Source of the DNA: Rhizobium sp. RU36D
GTDB taxonomy: Bacteria; Pseudomonadota; Alphaproteobacteria; Rhizobiales; Rhizobiaceae
Direction: 5' to 3'
NCBI RefSeq assembly: GCF_900176345.1
Contig: NZ_FWXU01000009.1
Coordinates: 62,001 to 126,000, forward strand
Length of the DNA stretch: 64,000 bases
Part shown: positions 57,134 through 64,000 of the stretch, one piece after another
Numbering within the stretch: the stretch's first letter is position 1
Layout: every line of letters begins with the position of its first letter
Made by a program: the position numbers and the translations under genes
The notes under the pieces: generated by a model
The model's input: the letters and a program-made list of their open reading frames with translations, nothing else
The model's database searches: none
Told to the model about the DNA's origin: nothing

Positions 57134-57838
57134 ATGGCACAAACACTGCTCATGCCGAAGGCGACGGCCGTCTGGCTGGTAGACAACACGGCACTGTCGT
57201 TCGATCAGATTGCCAATTTCTGCAAGCTGCATCCGCTCGAGGTCAAGGCCATCGCGGACGGCGAAGCAGCACAGGGCATCAAGGGCCTGGACCCGATTTC
57301 GACCGGACAGTTGTCGCGTGACGAAATCCGCCGTGCCGAGAGCGATCCGAACCACAAGCTGAAGCTGTCGGAGCCGAAAGTCCGCGTGCCCGATTCGAAA
57401 CGCCGCGGTCCGCGCTACACGCCGGTTTCCAAGCGCCAGGATCGTCCGAACGCCATTCTCTGGCTGGTGCGCAACCATCCCGAACTGAAGGACGCCCAGA
57501 TCTCGCGCCTCGTCGGCACGACCAAGACGACGATCGAGCAGATCCGCGAGCGTACCCATTGGAACTCCACCAACCTCGCACCAATGGACCCGGTCACGCT
57601 CGGCCTCTGCAGCCAGATCGATCTCGATCTCGAAGTGGAAAAGGCCTCCAAGGGCCGTCCGCTGCCGACAGCTGCGGAACTGGGCGCGACCTTGCAGTCT
57701 GCGACCGAGACCGAACAGCGAGGTTTCAGCTATCGCCAGGACGACGAGGAAAAGGAAATCGACGCCAATGCGGTGTTCGCAAAGCTGAAATCCCTAAAGT
57801 CGGATCGCAACGACGACGAGGACGACGATCGCTACTGA
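57134..57838 (+). CDS. trcR: Cell-cycle transcriptional regulator TrcR (DUF1013)
   Basis: A 234-residue protein conserved throughout alphaproteobacteria. It opens MPKATAVWLVDNTALSFDQIANFCKLHPLEVKAIADG (about positions 7-43), a helix-turn-helix-like segment, and a second related segment PNAILWLVRNHPELKDAQISRLVGTTKTTIEQIRERTHWN (about 107-146), so it looks like two tandem HTH units joined by a basic linker (RVPDSKRRGPRYTPVSKRQ). The C-terminus is very acidic. The start at 57134 follows gagaagga. Annotation as TrcR comes from the family name; its target genes in this organism are unknown. Confidence 0.88.
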   Translation: MAQTLLMPKATAVWLVDNTALSFDQIANFCKLHPLEVKAIADGEAAQGIKGLDPISTGQLSRDEIRRAESDPNHKLKLSEPKVRVPDSKRRGPRYTPVSKRQDRPNAILWLVRNHPELKDAQISRLVGTTKTTIEQIRERTHWNSTNLAPMDPVTLGLCSQIDLDLEVEKASKGRPLPTAAELGATLQSATETEQRGFSYRQDDEEKEIDANAVFAKLKSLKSDRNDDEDDDRY

Positions 57839-57866
57839 TCCCTCATTTTTACTGCAGACAGAATGT

Positions 57867-57895
57867 GGCCCGGTGCGACGACGCCCGGGCCTTTT
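57867..57895 (+). terminator. Terminator after trcR
   Basis: A 7-bp stem ggcccgg/ccgggcc with an 11-nt loop followed by tttt, 28 bp past the trcR stop. Confidence 0.75.
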
Positions 57896-57927
57896 CTTTG
57901 AGCCGCTTTGCTTCTCTTAAAGCCGGC

Positions 57928-58293
57928 TCACGGCTGGTCGCGTCGCAACTCCTCAGCAAGCGAATAGCTGCGGGTTATGAAGGCCTGGAGCTCTTCATTT
58001 TCCCTTGAGAAGATGCGGCCATCGCGCTGCAGAACGAGATCGCTGAGCGAGCCCATGCCGCCAAAGAGCCCAAAGAAGCGAACCACGCCATAGTAGTCCG
58101 ACTGTTCCACCAGATCAGCGCATCTGGCGATCTCCTGCGCCCAGCTCGGCGCGCCATGAGTGCGCAGATGCGCCTCAAGGTCTCGAAGGGCCCGAGCAAA
58201 TGCAGCGATATCAGGATGCAGTGCCATCAACGCAGCATAGGGCATCGAACCGAGCTGGGAAACACCTCGGCCCAATGCGCCTGGCGTTAGCAT
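57928..58293 (-). CDS. Hypothetical protein, small alpha-helical
   Basis: Up to 121 residues; I do not recognise it with confidence. It is mostly helical and contains HPDIAAFARALRDLEAHLRTHGAPSWAQEIARC, then the striking GLFGGMGSLSDLVLQ and a polar tail ending RSYSLAEELRRDQ. No membrane segment, signal or cysteine cluster is seen. Internal ATGs at residues 17 and 23 (MPYAALMALHP) are possible starts and would trim a weak N-terminus. It is 49 bp upstream... of nothing on its own strand; prpE begins elsewhere on the same strand with its stop at 58343, so this gene follows prpE and may be co-transcribed with it. Confidence 0.6.
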   Translation of the reverse strand: MLTPGALGRGVSQLGSMPYAALMALHPDIAAFARALRDLEAHLRTHGAPSWAQEIARCADLVEQSDYYGVVRFFGLFGGMGSLSDLVLQRDGRIFSRENEELQAFITRSYSLAEELRRDQP

Positions 58294-58342
58294 GCATCCA
58301 CGGCGCGATGCAGGGAAGCAACGCCGCAGATCGCGATATGTT

Positions 58343-60268
58343 CTATGACGCCAGCGGGATCTGCGCCATGCCGTTGCGCTGCAGCACGGCGGTGATCTCG
58401 TCCAGGATCGCCGGATCGTCGATTGTTGCAGGCATTTTCCAGGGCAGTCCGTCGGCGATTTTTTGCATCGTGCCGCGCAGGATCTTGCCCGAGCGCGTTT
58501 TCGGCAGCCGCTCCACCACCATCACGGTCTTGAAGGCCGCGACAGGACCGATCTCATCTCGGACCAACTGCACGATTTCCCGCTGGATCGCGGAGGTTTC
58601 CCGTGAAACATTTCGCTTGAGCACGAGGAAGCCGCAGGGAACCTGGCCCTTCAAATCATCGGCTATGCCGATCACTGCGCATTCCGCGACGTCCGGATGC
58701 ATGGCGCAGACCTCTTCCATTGCACCCGTCGACAGGCGATGGCCGGCGCAATTGATGATATCATCGGTGCGGGCCATCACGAAGACATAGCTTTCGTCAT
58801 CGATCATCCCGGCATCGGCGGTCTTGTAGTAGCCGGGGAACTCTTCCAGGCAGGACGCACGGAAGCGCTCATCGGCATTCCAGAAGCTGACCAGACAACC
58901 GGGTGGCAAGGGAAGCTTGACCACGATGTTCCCGAGTGTACCAGGTCCGACAGGATGGCCGGCATCATCGACCACCTCGATCTGGTAGCCCGGCATGGCA
59001 ACGGCGGGCGAGCCATACTTGATCGGCAACAGCCCGAGGCCTGCTGGATTGGCCGCCATCGGCCAGCCCGTTTCCGTCTGCCACCAGTGGTCGATCACTG
59101 GAACCTGGAGCTGCATTTCGGCCCATTTGATGGTTTCGGGATCGGCCCGTTCACCGGCCAGGAAGAGAGCGCGCAAGCCGGAGAGATCATATTTGCGGAA
59201 GAACTCGCCATCCGGATCATCGCGCTTGATCGCGCGAAACGCTGTCGGGGCGGTGAACAGCACCTTCACATCATGTTCCGACACGACCCGCCAGAAAGTG
59301 CCGGCATCCGGTGTCCCCACAGGCTTGCCTTCGAACAGGACGGTCGCATTGCCGGCGAGCAGGGGGCCATAGACGATGTAGGAATGGCCCACCACCCAGC
59401 CGATATCCGAGGCAGCCCAGAAAACTTCACCCGGCTTCACACCATAAATGTTTCGCATCGACCAGGAGAGCGCCACCATGTGACCGCCATTGTCGCGCAC
59501 CACACCCTTGGGCTGGCCTGTCGTGCCCGATGTGTAGAGGACATAGAGCGGATCGGTGGCCAGAACCGGCGTGCACGGCACGTCATTGCCCAGAAGCTTC
59601 TCAGCCTCGATCGCCTGGCCGAAATCGACGTCGCCATGCTCGTAGCGTAGCGGAGCATGCAGTTCGTCCCGCTGCAGCACGAAGCAATAGTCCGGCTTGA
59701 CGCGCGCGAGATCCACCGCATGATCGAGCATAGGCTTGTAGGGAACGACGCGGCCGGGTTCCAGTCCGCAGCTGGCGCTGATAACGGCCTTGGCACTACA
59801 GTCATCGATGCGCGTGGCCAATTCATGGGCGGCAAACCCGCCGAACACCACGGAATGCACGGCGCCAAGCCGCGCGCAGGCCAGCATCGAGAACACAGCT
59901 TCGGGCACCATCGGCATGTAGATGACCACCCGGTCGCCACGGCCGATTCCGTGATTGCGCAAAACAGCGGCAATCGCCTTCACCTCGGCCAGCAACTCGT
60001 CGAAACTATAACGCCGTTTGAGGCCGGTCATCGGGCTATCATAGATCAGGGCCGTATCGGCACCGCGACCGGCGAGAACGTGGCGGTCGACACAGTTGTG
60101 ACAGGTGTTGGTTTCGGCTCCACTGAACCAGCGGCCGTAGGTACCCTGTTCGCCGTCGAATATGGAGGTCGCCGGCTTGAACCAATCAATCGCGTCCGCT
60201 GCAGTCTTCCAGAAGGCCTCCGGGTCGTTCTGCCAGGCCTTGAATGTGTCCAGATAGCTCATCGTCAT
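58343..60268 (-). CDS. prpE: Propionyl-CoA synthetase PrpE
   Basis: AMP-forming propionate-CoA ligase, 641 residues. It shares the Acs architecture: YTSGTTGQPKGVVRDNGG (ATP loop), [33 protein letters not shown], and [13 protein letters not shown] with the acetylation-type lysine. NTCHNCVDRHV near residue 50 and VVFGGFAAHELATRIDD are typical for PrpE rather than Acs. I use the ATG at 60268, preceded by ggaggatgtt; ATG 60262 is an alternative. No methylcitrate genes are nearby, so propionyl-CoA probably goes through the methylmalonyl route. Confidence 0.93.
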   Translation of the reverse strand: MTMSYLDTFKAWQNDPEAFWKTAADAIDWFKPATSIFDGEQGTYGRWFSGAETNTCHNCVDRHVLAGRGADTALIYDSPMTGLKRRYSFDELLAEVKAIAAVLRNHGIGRGDRVVIYMPMVPEAVFSMLACARLGAVHSVVFGGFAAHELATRIDDCSAKAVISASCGLEPGRVVPYKPMLDHAVDLARVKPDYCFVLQRDELHAPLRYEHGDVDFGQAIEAEKLLGNDVPCTPVLATDPLYVLYTSGTTGQPKGVVRDNGGHMVALSWSMRNIYGVKPGEVFWAASDIGWVVGHSYIVYGPLLAGNATVLFEGKPVGTPDAGTFWRVVSEHDVKVLFTAPTAFRAIKRDDPDGEFFRKYDLSGLRALFLAGERADPETIKWAEMQLQVPVIDHWWQTETGWPMAANPAGLGLLPIKYGSPAVAMPGYQIEVVDDAGHPVGPGTLGNIVVKLPLPPGCLVSFWNADERFRASCLEEFPGYYKTADAGMIDDESYVFVMARTDDIINCAGHRLSTGAMEEVCAMHPDVAECAVIGIADDLKGQVPCGFLVLKRNVSRETSAIQREIVQLVRDEIGPVAAFKTVMVVERLPKTRSGKILRGTMQKIADGLPWKMPATIDDPAILDEITAVLQRNGMAQIPLAS

Positions 60269-60397
60269 AACATCCTCCCCGAGCCCATGCTCCAACCACG
60301 GCTCGTGAAGAGAGGTTACGGACGCACGGGCTTCATGGGAAGCCAGACGAAAGCGGTAGTGAGGCTTGTCTTTTGATAATTCCGATCCGGCCCGCCG

Positions 60398-61063
60398 TCA
60401 GCGCGTGCCGAAGATCGCCGAGCCGACCCGTACGCTGGTCGCGCCCATGGCGATGGCCGATTCGAAGTCTCCGGACATGCCCATCGAAAGCCTGGGCACA
60501 CCATTCTCCCTGGCCAGCTTGGCAAGCAGGGCAAAATGCGGACCGGGATATTCGTCGGCCGGAGGGATGCACATCAGACCCTCGATCGACAGCGACAGTT
60601 CCTCACGGCAGAGCTTCAAAAAGGACCCGACATCATCAGGCGCAACGCCCGCCTTCTGCGGTTCCAGACCGGTATTGACCTGAACATAGAGCCTCACCGA
60701 CCGACCCTGCCGCCGCATTTCGTCAGCCAGGGTGCGGGCGATTTTCTCGCGATCAACCGTTTCGATAACATCGAACAGCGCCACAGCGTCGGCCGCCTTG
60801 TTCGACTGCAGCGGGCCGATGAGATGAAGCTCGATCCCTGAAGTCTCGGCCTTCAGCTCCGGCCACTTGCCTTGCGCTTCCTGCACGCGGTTTTCGCCAA
60901 AGATCCGCTGCCCACAGGCGATCACCGGCCGGATGGCATCGGCTTCAAACGTCTTGGAAACGGCGACAAGGGAAACCGAATCCGGCTCACGACCGGACTG
61001 ACGGACCGCCCTCGATATCCGTTCCCGCACCTCGTTCAAGCGTTGCTCGACTGTCATATCCAT
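60398..61063 (-). CDS. PLP homeostasis protein, YggS/PLPBP family
   Basis: Non-enzymatic pyridoxal-phosphate-binding protein of 221 residues with an alanine-racemase-like barrel, involved in vitamin B6 and amino-acid balance. The PLP lysine is K37 in SLVAVSKTFEAD. Other blocks are FGENRVQEAQGKW, HLIGPLQSNK, GLMCIPP and LSMGMSGDFESAIAMGATSVRVGSAIFG. The start at 61063 is chosen with gagggc in front; ATG 61057 is an alternative. It is divergent from leuS and upstream of prpE by about 130 bp. Confidence 0.93.
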   Translation of the reverse strand: MDMTVEQRLNEVRERISRAVRQSGREPDSVSLVAVSKTFEADAIRPVIACGQRIFGENRVQEAQGKWPELKAETSGIELHLIGPLQSNKAADAVALFDVIETVDREKIARTLADEMRRQGRSVRLYVQVNTGLEPQKAGVAPDDVGSFLKLCREELSLSIEGLMCIPPADEYPGPHFALLAKLARENGVPRLSMGMSGDFESAIAMGATSVRVGSAIFGTR

Positions 61064-61207
61064 GCCCTCGCTGCAAATCACCGCATCCTATGTGCGACAC
61101 CCTACGCTGCAGGGCAAGCCGCGGATCGCAGGGCAAGGTTCTGCCACGCCTATGGCGCAAGCTTTTCGGGGCACAGGGCGGGGAAAACTTGACGATAGGA
61201 CTGTTTC

Positions 61208-61255
61208 ATGGTGAAGGTCACCACCAAATTTCCCCTTTCAGTACCGGAATTTTAA
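61208..61255 (+). CDS. Possible upstream mini-ORF of leuS
   Basis: A 15-codon frame (MVKVTTKFPLSVPEF) with agga seven bases upstream, ending 6 bp before the leuS ATG. The leuS start itself lacks a clear ribosome site, so translation could be coupled through this ORF. There are no clustered Leu codons (only one), which argues against a Leu attenuator. It may be chance. Confidence 0.35.
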   Translation: MVKVTTKFPLSVPEF

Positions 61256-61261
61256 AGTCCC

Positions 61262-63895
61262 ATGAGCACCGAACGCTACAATCCGCGCGACGCAGAACCC
61301 CGCTGGCAGGCGAAGTGGGCAGAGGCACGCGTTTTCGAAACCGACAACGCGGATATGTCCAGGCAGAAATATTACGTGCTCGAGATGTTCCCCTATCCAT
61401 CGGGACGCATCCATATGGGGCACGTGCGCAACTATGCCATGGGCGACGTCGTGGCGCGCTATAAGCGCGCACGCGGCTTCAACGTGCTGCACCCCATGGG
61501 CTGGGACGCATTCGGCATGCCCGCGGAAAATGCCGCCATGCAGAACAAGGTCCATCCCAAGGACTGGACCTATGAGAATATCGCCACCATGCGTGGTCAG
61601 TTGAAGTCCATGGGCTTGTCGCTGGATTGGTCGCGCGAATTCGCGACCTGTGATGTCGAATATTACCAGCGCCAGCAGCATCTGTTCCTGGACATGATGG
61701 AAAAGGGACTGGTCTATCGCAAGCAGTCCAAGGTCAATTGGGATCCGGTCGACCAGACCGTACTGGCCAACGAGCAGGTGATCGACGGCCGCGGCTGGCG
61801 CTCCGGTGCGCTGGTCGAGCAGCGCGAATTGACCCAATGGTTCTTCAAGATCACCGACTTCGCTCAGGACCTGCTGGAAGCGCTGGATACGCTCGACCAG
61901 TGGCCCGAAAAAGTACGCCTGATGCAGAAGAACTGGATCGGCCGATCGGAAGGCCTGACCCTGCGTTGGGAGATTGTTCCGGCATCGGCGCCGGAGGGTT
62001 TCACGGACCTGACCGTCTACACCACCCGGCCGGACACGCTCTTTGGCGCGTCCTTCATGGCGATTGCCGCGGATCATCCCCTGGCCAAGGCGGTTGCTGA
62101 AAACAATGCCGACCTCGCAGCATTCTGCGATGAGTGCCGTCGCCAAGGCACATCCCTTGCCGCTCTGGAGACTGCCGAGAAACGCGGTATGGATACCGGC
62201 ATCAGAGTGAAACATCCCTTCGATCCCGCGTGGGAACTGCCAGTCTACATCGCCAATTTCGTGCTGATGGATTACGGCACCGGAGCCATCTTCGGCTGCC
62301 CTTCCGGAGACCAGCGAGACCTGGACTTCGCCCGCAAATATCAGTTGCCTGTGGTTCCCGTCGTCATGCCTGCCGATGCCCACGCAGCGAGTTTTGCGAT
62401 CGGCGATGTGGCCTATGATGGCGACGGCGTGATGATCAATTCGCGGTTCCTCGACGGCATGACCCCCGCCGAGGCGTTTGAGACGGTAACCGAGAAGCTG
62501 GCTGCGACATTGCTGCACGGCCGGCCACAGGCAGAGCGCAAGGTGAACTTCCGACTGCGCGACTGGGGCGTCTCCCGCCAGCGCTATTGGGGCTGCCCGA
62601 TCCCGGTGATCCACTGCGAGGACTGCGGCGTCGTGCCGGTGCCGAAGCAGGATCTGCCGGTCAAGCTGCCGGATGACGTGAGCTTCGATGTTCCGGGCAA
62701 TCCGCTCGACCGGCATCCGACTTGGCGTCACGTGAACTGCCCTGTCTGCGCCAAGCCTGCCCGGCGGGAAACCGACACGATGGATACCTTCGTCGATTCG
62801 AGCTGGTACTTCGCCCGCTTTACCGCGCCATGGCAGAACGAACCGACCGATCCCAAGGTTGCCGACCACTGGCTGCCGGTCGATCAGTATATCGGCGGCA
62901 TCGAGCATGCGATCCTGCACCTGCTTTACTCGCGTTTCTTCACCCGTGCGATGCGTGAAACCGGACATGTCAGCCTGTCAGAACCGTTCCGCGGTCTCTT
63001 CACCCAGGGCATGGTGGTTCATGAGACCTATCGTCTGGGCGAAGGCGCCAACGGCCAATGGGTAACGCCGGCCGAGATCAGGATCGAAGAGATCAATGGC
63101 GTGCGGCGCGCCCGCATGATCGCCTCTGGCGAGGACGTCGCCATCGGCTCGATCGAGAAGATGTCGAAGTCGAAGAAGAACGTTGTCGATCCCGACGACA
63201 TCATCGCCTCCTACGGAGCCGACACCGCCCGCTTCTTCGTTCTCTCCGATTCTCCCCCGGAAAGAGACGTCATCTGGTCCGAATCAGGCGTTGAGGGTGC
63301 GCATCGCTTCGTGCAGCGCGTCTGGCGCCTGGTTTCCGAAGCCGCACCAGCCTTGCGAGCAGTTGCTGCGAATCCGGCTAAGGATGGCGAAGCTCTGGCG
63401 ATCTCGCAGATTGCGCACAAGACGCTGATGGCTGTGCAGGGGGATTTCGACAAGCTCGCCTTCAACAAGGCTGTGGCGCGCATCTACGAACTTGTGAACG
63501 CCCTGGCGGCTCCGCTGACCCGTGTTGCCGGTGGCGAAGGGGACGCGACCTACACCGCCGCGGTGCGCAATGCCGCGGAGATCCTGGTGCAGCTCATCGC
63601 GCCCATGACGCCGCATCTGGCGGAGGAATGCTGGGCCGTGCTTGGCAATGCCGGCATGGTCTCGACCTCCACCTGGCCGGTATTTGATCCTGATCTGGTG
63701 GCCGAAAACGAGATTGTGCTGCCGGTCCAGATCAACGGCAAGAAGCGTGCTGAATTGACAATCGCCCGTGATGCGGACCAAGATGCCGTACGCGAGGCGG
63801 TGCTGGCCCTGGATGCGGTAGCGGCCGCGCTGCAGGGCCAGGCGCCAAAGAAGATTATTGTGGTGCCGCAAAGGATTGTGAACATTGTTGTTTGA
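61262..63895 (+). CDS. leuS: Leucyl-tRNA synthetase
   Basis: Class I synthetase charging tRNA(Leu), 877 residues. The HIGH motif appears as [13 protein letters not shown] (near 49), the CP1 editing domain contains [18 protein letters not shown] and [17 protein letters not shown], and [12 protein letters not shown] lies near residue 633. The C-terminal domain ends [16 protein letters not shown]. The normal Leu-specific insertion pattern is present. The start at 61262 gives [16 protein letters not shown], as in relatives. LptE overlaps the last bases, giving the usual leuS-lptE operon. Confidence 0.97.
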   Translation: MSTERYNPRDAEPRWQAKWAEARVFETDNADMSRQKYYVLEMFPYPSGRIHMGHVRNYAMGDVVARYKRARGFNVLHPMGWDAFGMPAENAAMQNKVHPKDWTYENIATMRGQLKSMGLSLDWSREFATCDVEYYQRQQHLFLDMMEKGLVYRKQSKVNWDPVDQTVLANEQVIDGRGWRSGALVEQRELTQWFFKITDFAQDLLEALDTLDQWPEKVRLMQKNWIGRSEGLTLRWEIVPASAPEGFTDLTVYTTRPDTLFGASFMAIAADHPLAKAVAENNADLAAFCDECRRQGTSLAALETAEKRGMDTGIRVKHPFDPAWELPVYIANFVLMDYGTGAIFGCPSGDQRDLDFARKYQLPVVPVVMPADAHAASFAIGDVAYDGDGVMINSRFLDGMTPAEAFETVTEKLAATLLHGRPQAERKVNFRLRDWGVSRQRYWGCPIPVIHCEDCGVVPVPKQDLPVKLPDDVSFDVPGNPLDRHPTWRHVNCPVCAKPARRETDTMDTFVDSSWYFARFTAPWQNEPTDPKVADHWLPVDQYIGGIEHAILHLLYSRFFTRAMRETGHVSLSEPFRGLFTQGMVVHETYRLGEGANGQWVTPAEIRIEEINGVRRARMIASGEDVAIGSIEKMSKSKKNVVDPDDIIASYGADTARFFVLSDSPPERDVIWSESGVEGAHRFVQRVWRLVSEAAPALRAVAANPAKDGEALAISQIAHKTLMAVQGDFDKLAFNKAVARIYELVNALAAPLTRVAGGEGDATYTAAVRNAAEILVQLIAPMTPHLAEECWAVLGNAGMVSTSTWPVFDPDLVAENEIVLPVQINGKKRAELTIARDADQDAVREAVLALDAVAAALQGQAPKKIIVVPQRIVNIVV

Positions 63896-64000
63896 TTTCG
63901 CTCGCCTGCGGCTAAGCAAATTGGTTCTCGGTTCCACGCTCCTGGCGGTCAGCCTGGCAACTGGCTGCCAGGTTCGTCCGCTTTATGAGACGGGTGGGAA
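63885..64000 (+). CDS. lptE: LPS-assembly lipoprotein LptE (3' end outside window)
   Basis: Outer-membrane lipoprotein that plugs LptD and helps insert lipopolysaccharide. The frame begins with consecutive TTG codons at 63885 and 63888, inside the end of leuS, with aagga nine bases upstream; no ATG is available. The N-terminus has a hydrophobic stretch [18 protein letters not shown], where LATGC is the lipobox, followed by QVRPLYETG, the usual start of the mature rhizobial protein. It is open to the window edge. Position after leuS supports the call. Confidence 0.85.
   Translation, partial: MLFDFARLRLSKLVLGSTLLAVSLATGCQVRPLYETGG

Overview
The window is a compact, GC-rich, single-chromosome stretch of housekeeping genes. 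Its gene content and order (glnK-amtB, ftsK-lolA, dapF-mtaB-ftsY-yciB-DUF2585-ccmGDCB/A-acnA, rsmB-htpX, acs, the alphaproteobacterial regulator TrcR, leuS-lptE) point to Hyphomicrobiales, most likely Rhizobiaceae. A SAM-II riboswitch before metA, a CarD-type regulator and the 180-kDa class of NAD-glutamate dehydrogenase fit this. I saw no transposase, integrase, phage gene, CRISPR array, toxin-antitoxin pair or rRNA gene. Mobile DNA is limited to short palindromic repeats.

Layout. 1-10.9 kb: lolA (cut by the window edge), ftsK, the nitrogen-sensing pair glnK-amtB with a sigma-54-like promoter, tesB, a UbiH-type hydroxylase facing a minus-strand run (GNAT, UPF0434, Lon-N-domain protein, cnoX), and prdX. 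11.2-13.5 kb: tRNA-Gly(GCC), a predicted exported HIRAN protein, carD, fdxA. 13.5-18.1 kb: galM, then a CoxE-like VWA protein and a MoxR ATPase separated by metA with its riboswitch. 18.2-20.7 kb: thiamine pyrophosphokinase and the ABC-F protein Uup. 20.7-21.8 kb: about 1.1 kb without a convincing gene, holding a long inverted repeat and a hairpin-rich segment. 21.8-33.4 kb: dapF-mtaB-ftsY, two small membrane proteins, the cytochrome c maturation genes ccmG-D-C-B-A and aconitase.

33.5-41.4 kb: a DUF1223 thioredoxin-like protein, DUF2794, a PAT-like acetyltransferase, asd preceded by a small Thr/Lys-rich ORF, an MltB-type transglycosylase, a diguanylate cyclase, beta-carbonic anhydrase and pyridoxal kinase. 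41.6-51.4 kb: the giant NAD-glutamate dehydrogenase, a UMF1-type MFS transporter, purH and a heparinase II/III-family protein. 51.6-64 kb: rsmB-htpX, an SdhAF4-like protein, a secreted nuclease, acs, trcR, a small unknown protein, prpE, a PLP-homeostasis protein, leuS and the start of lptE.

Functional themes are ammonium sensing and glutamate catabolism (glnK, amtB, gdh), aspartate-family amino acids (asd, dapF, metA), short-chain acyl-CoA supply to the TCA cycle (acs, prpE, acnA) and envelope or secretion biogenesis (lolA, lptE, ftsY, ccm, mltB, htpX). The points most worth following up are the candidate attenuator leader of asd, the palindromic repeats read in frame inside ftsY, the unexplained structured segment upstream of dapF, the Tat-exported HIRAN protein, and the riboswitch-plus-terminator control of metA.
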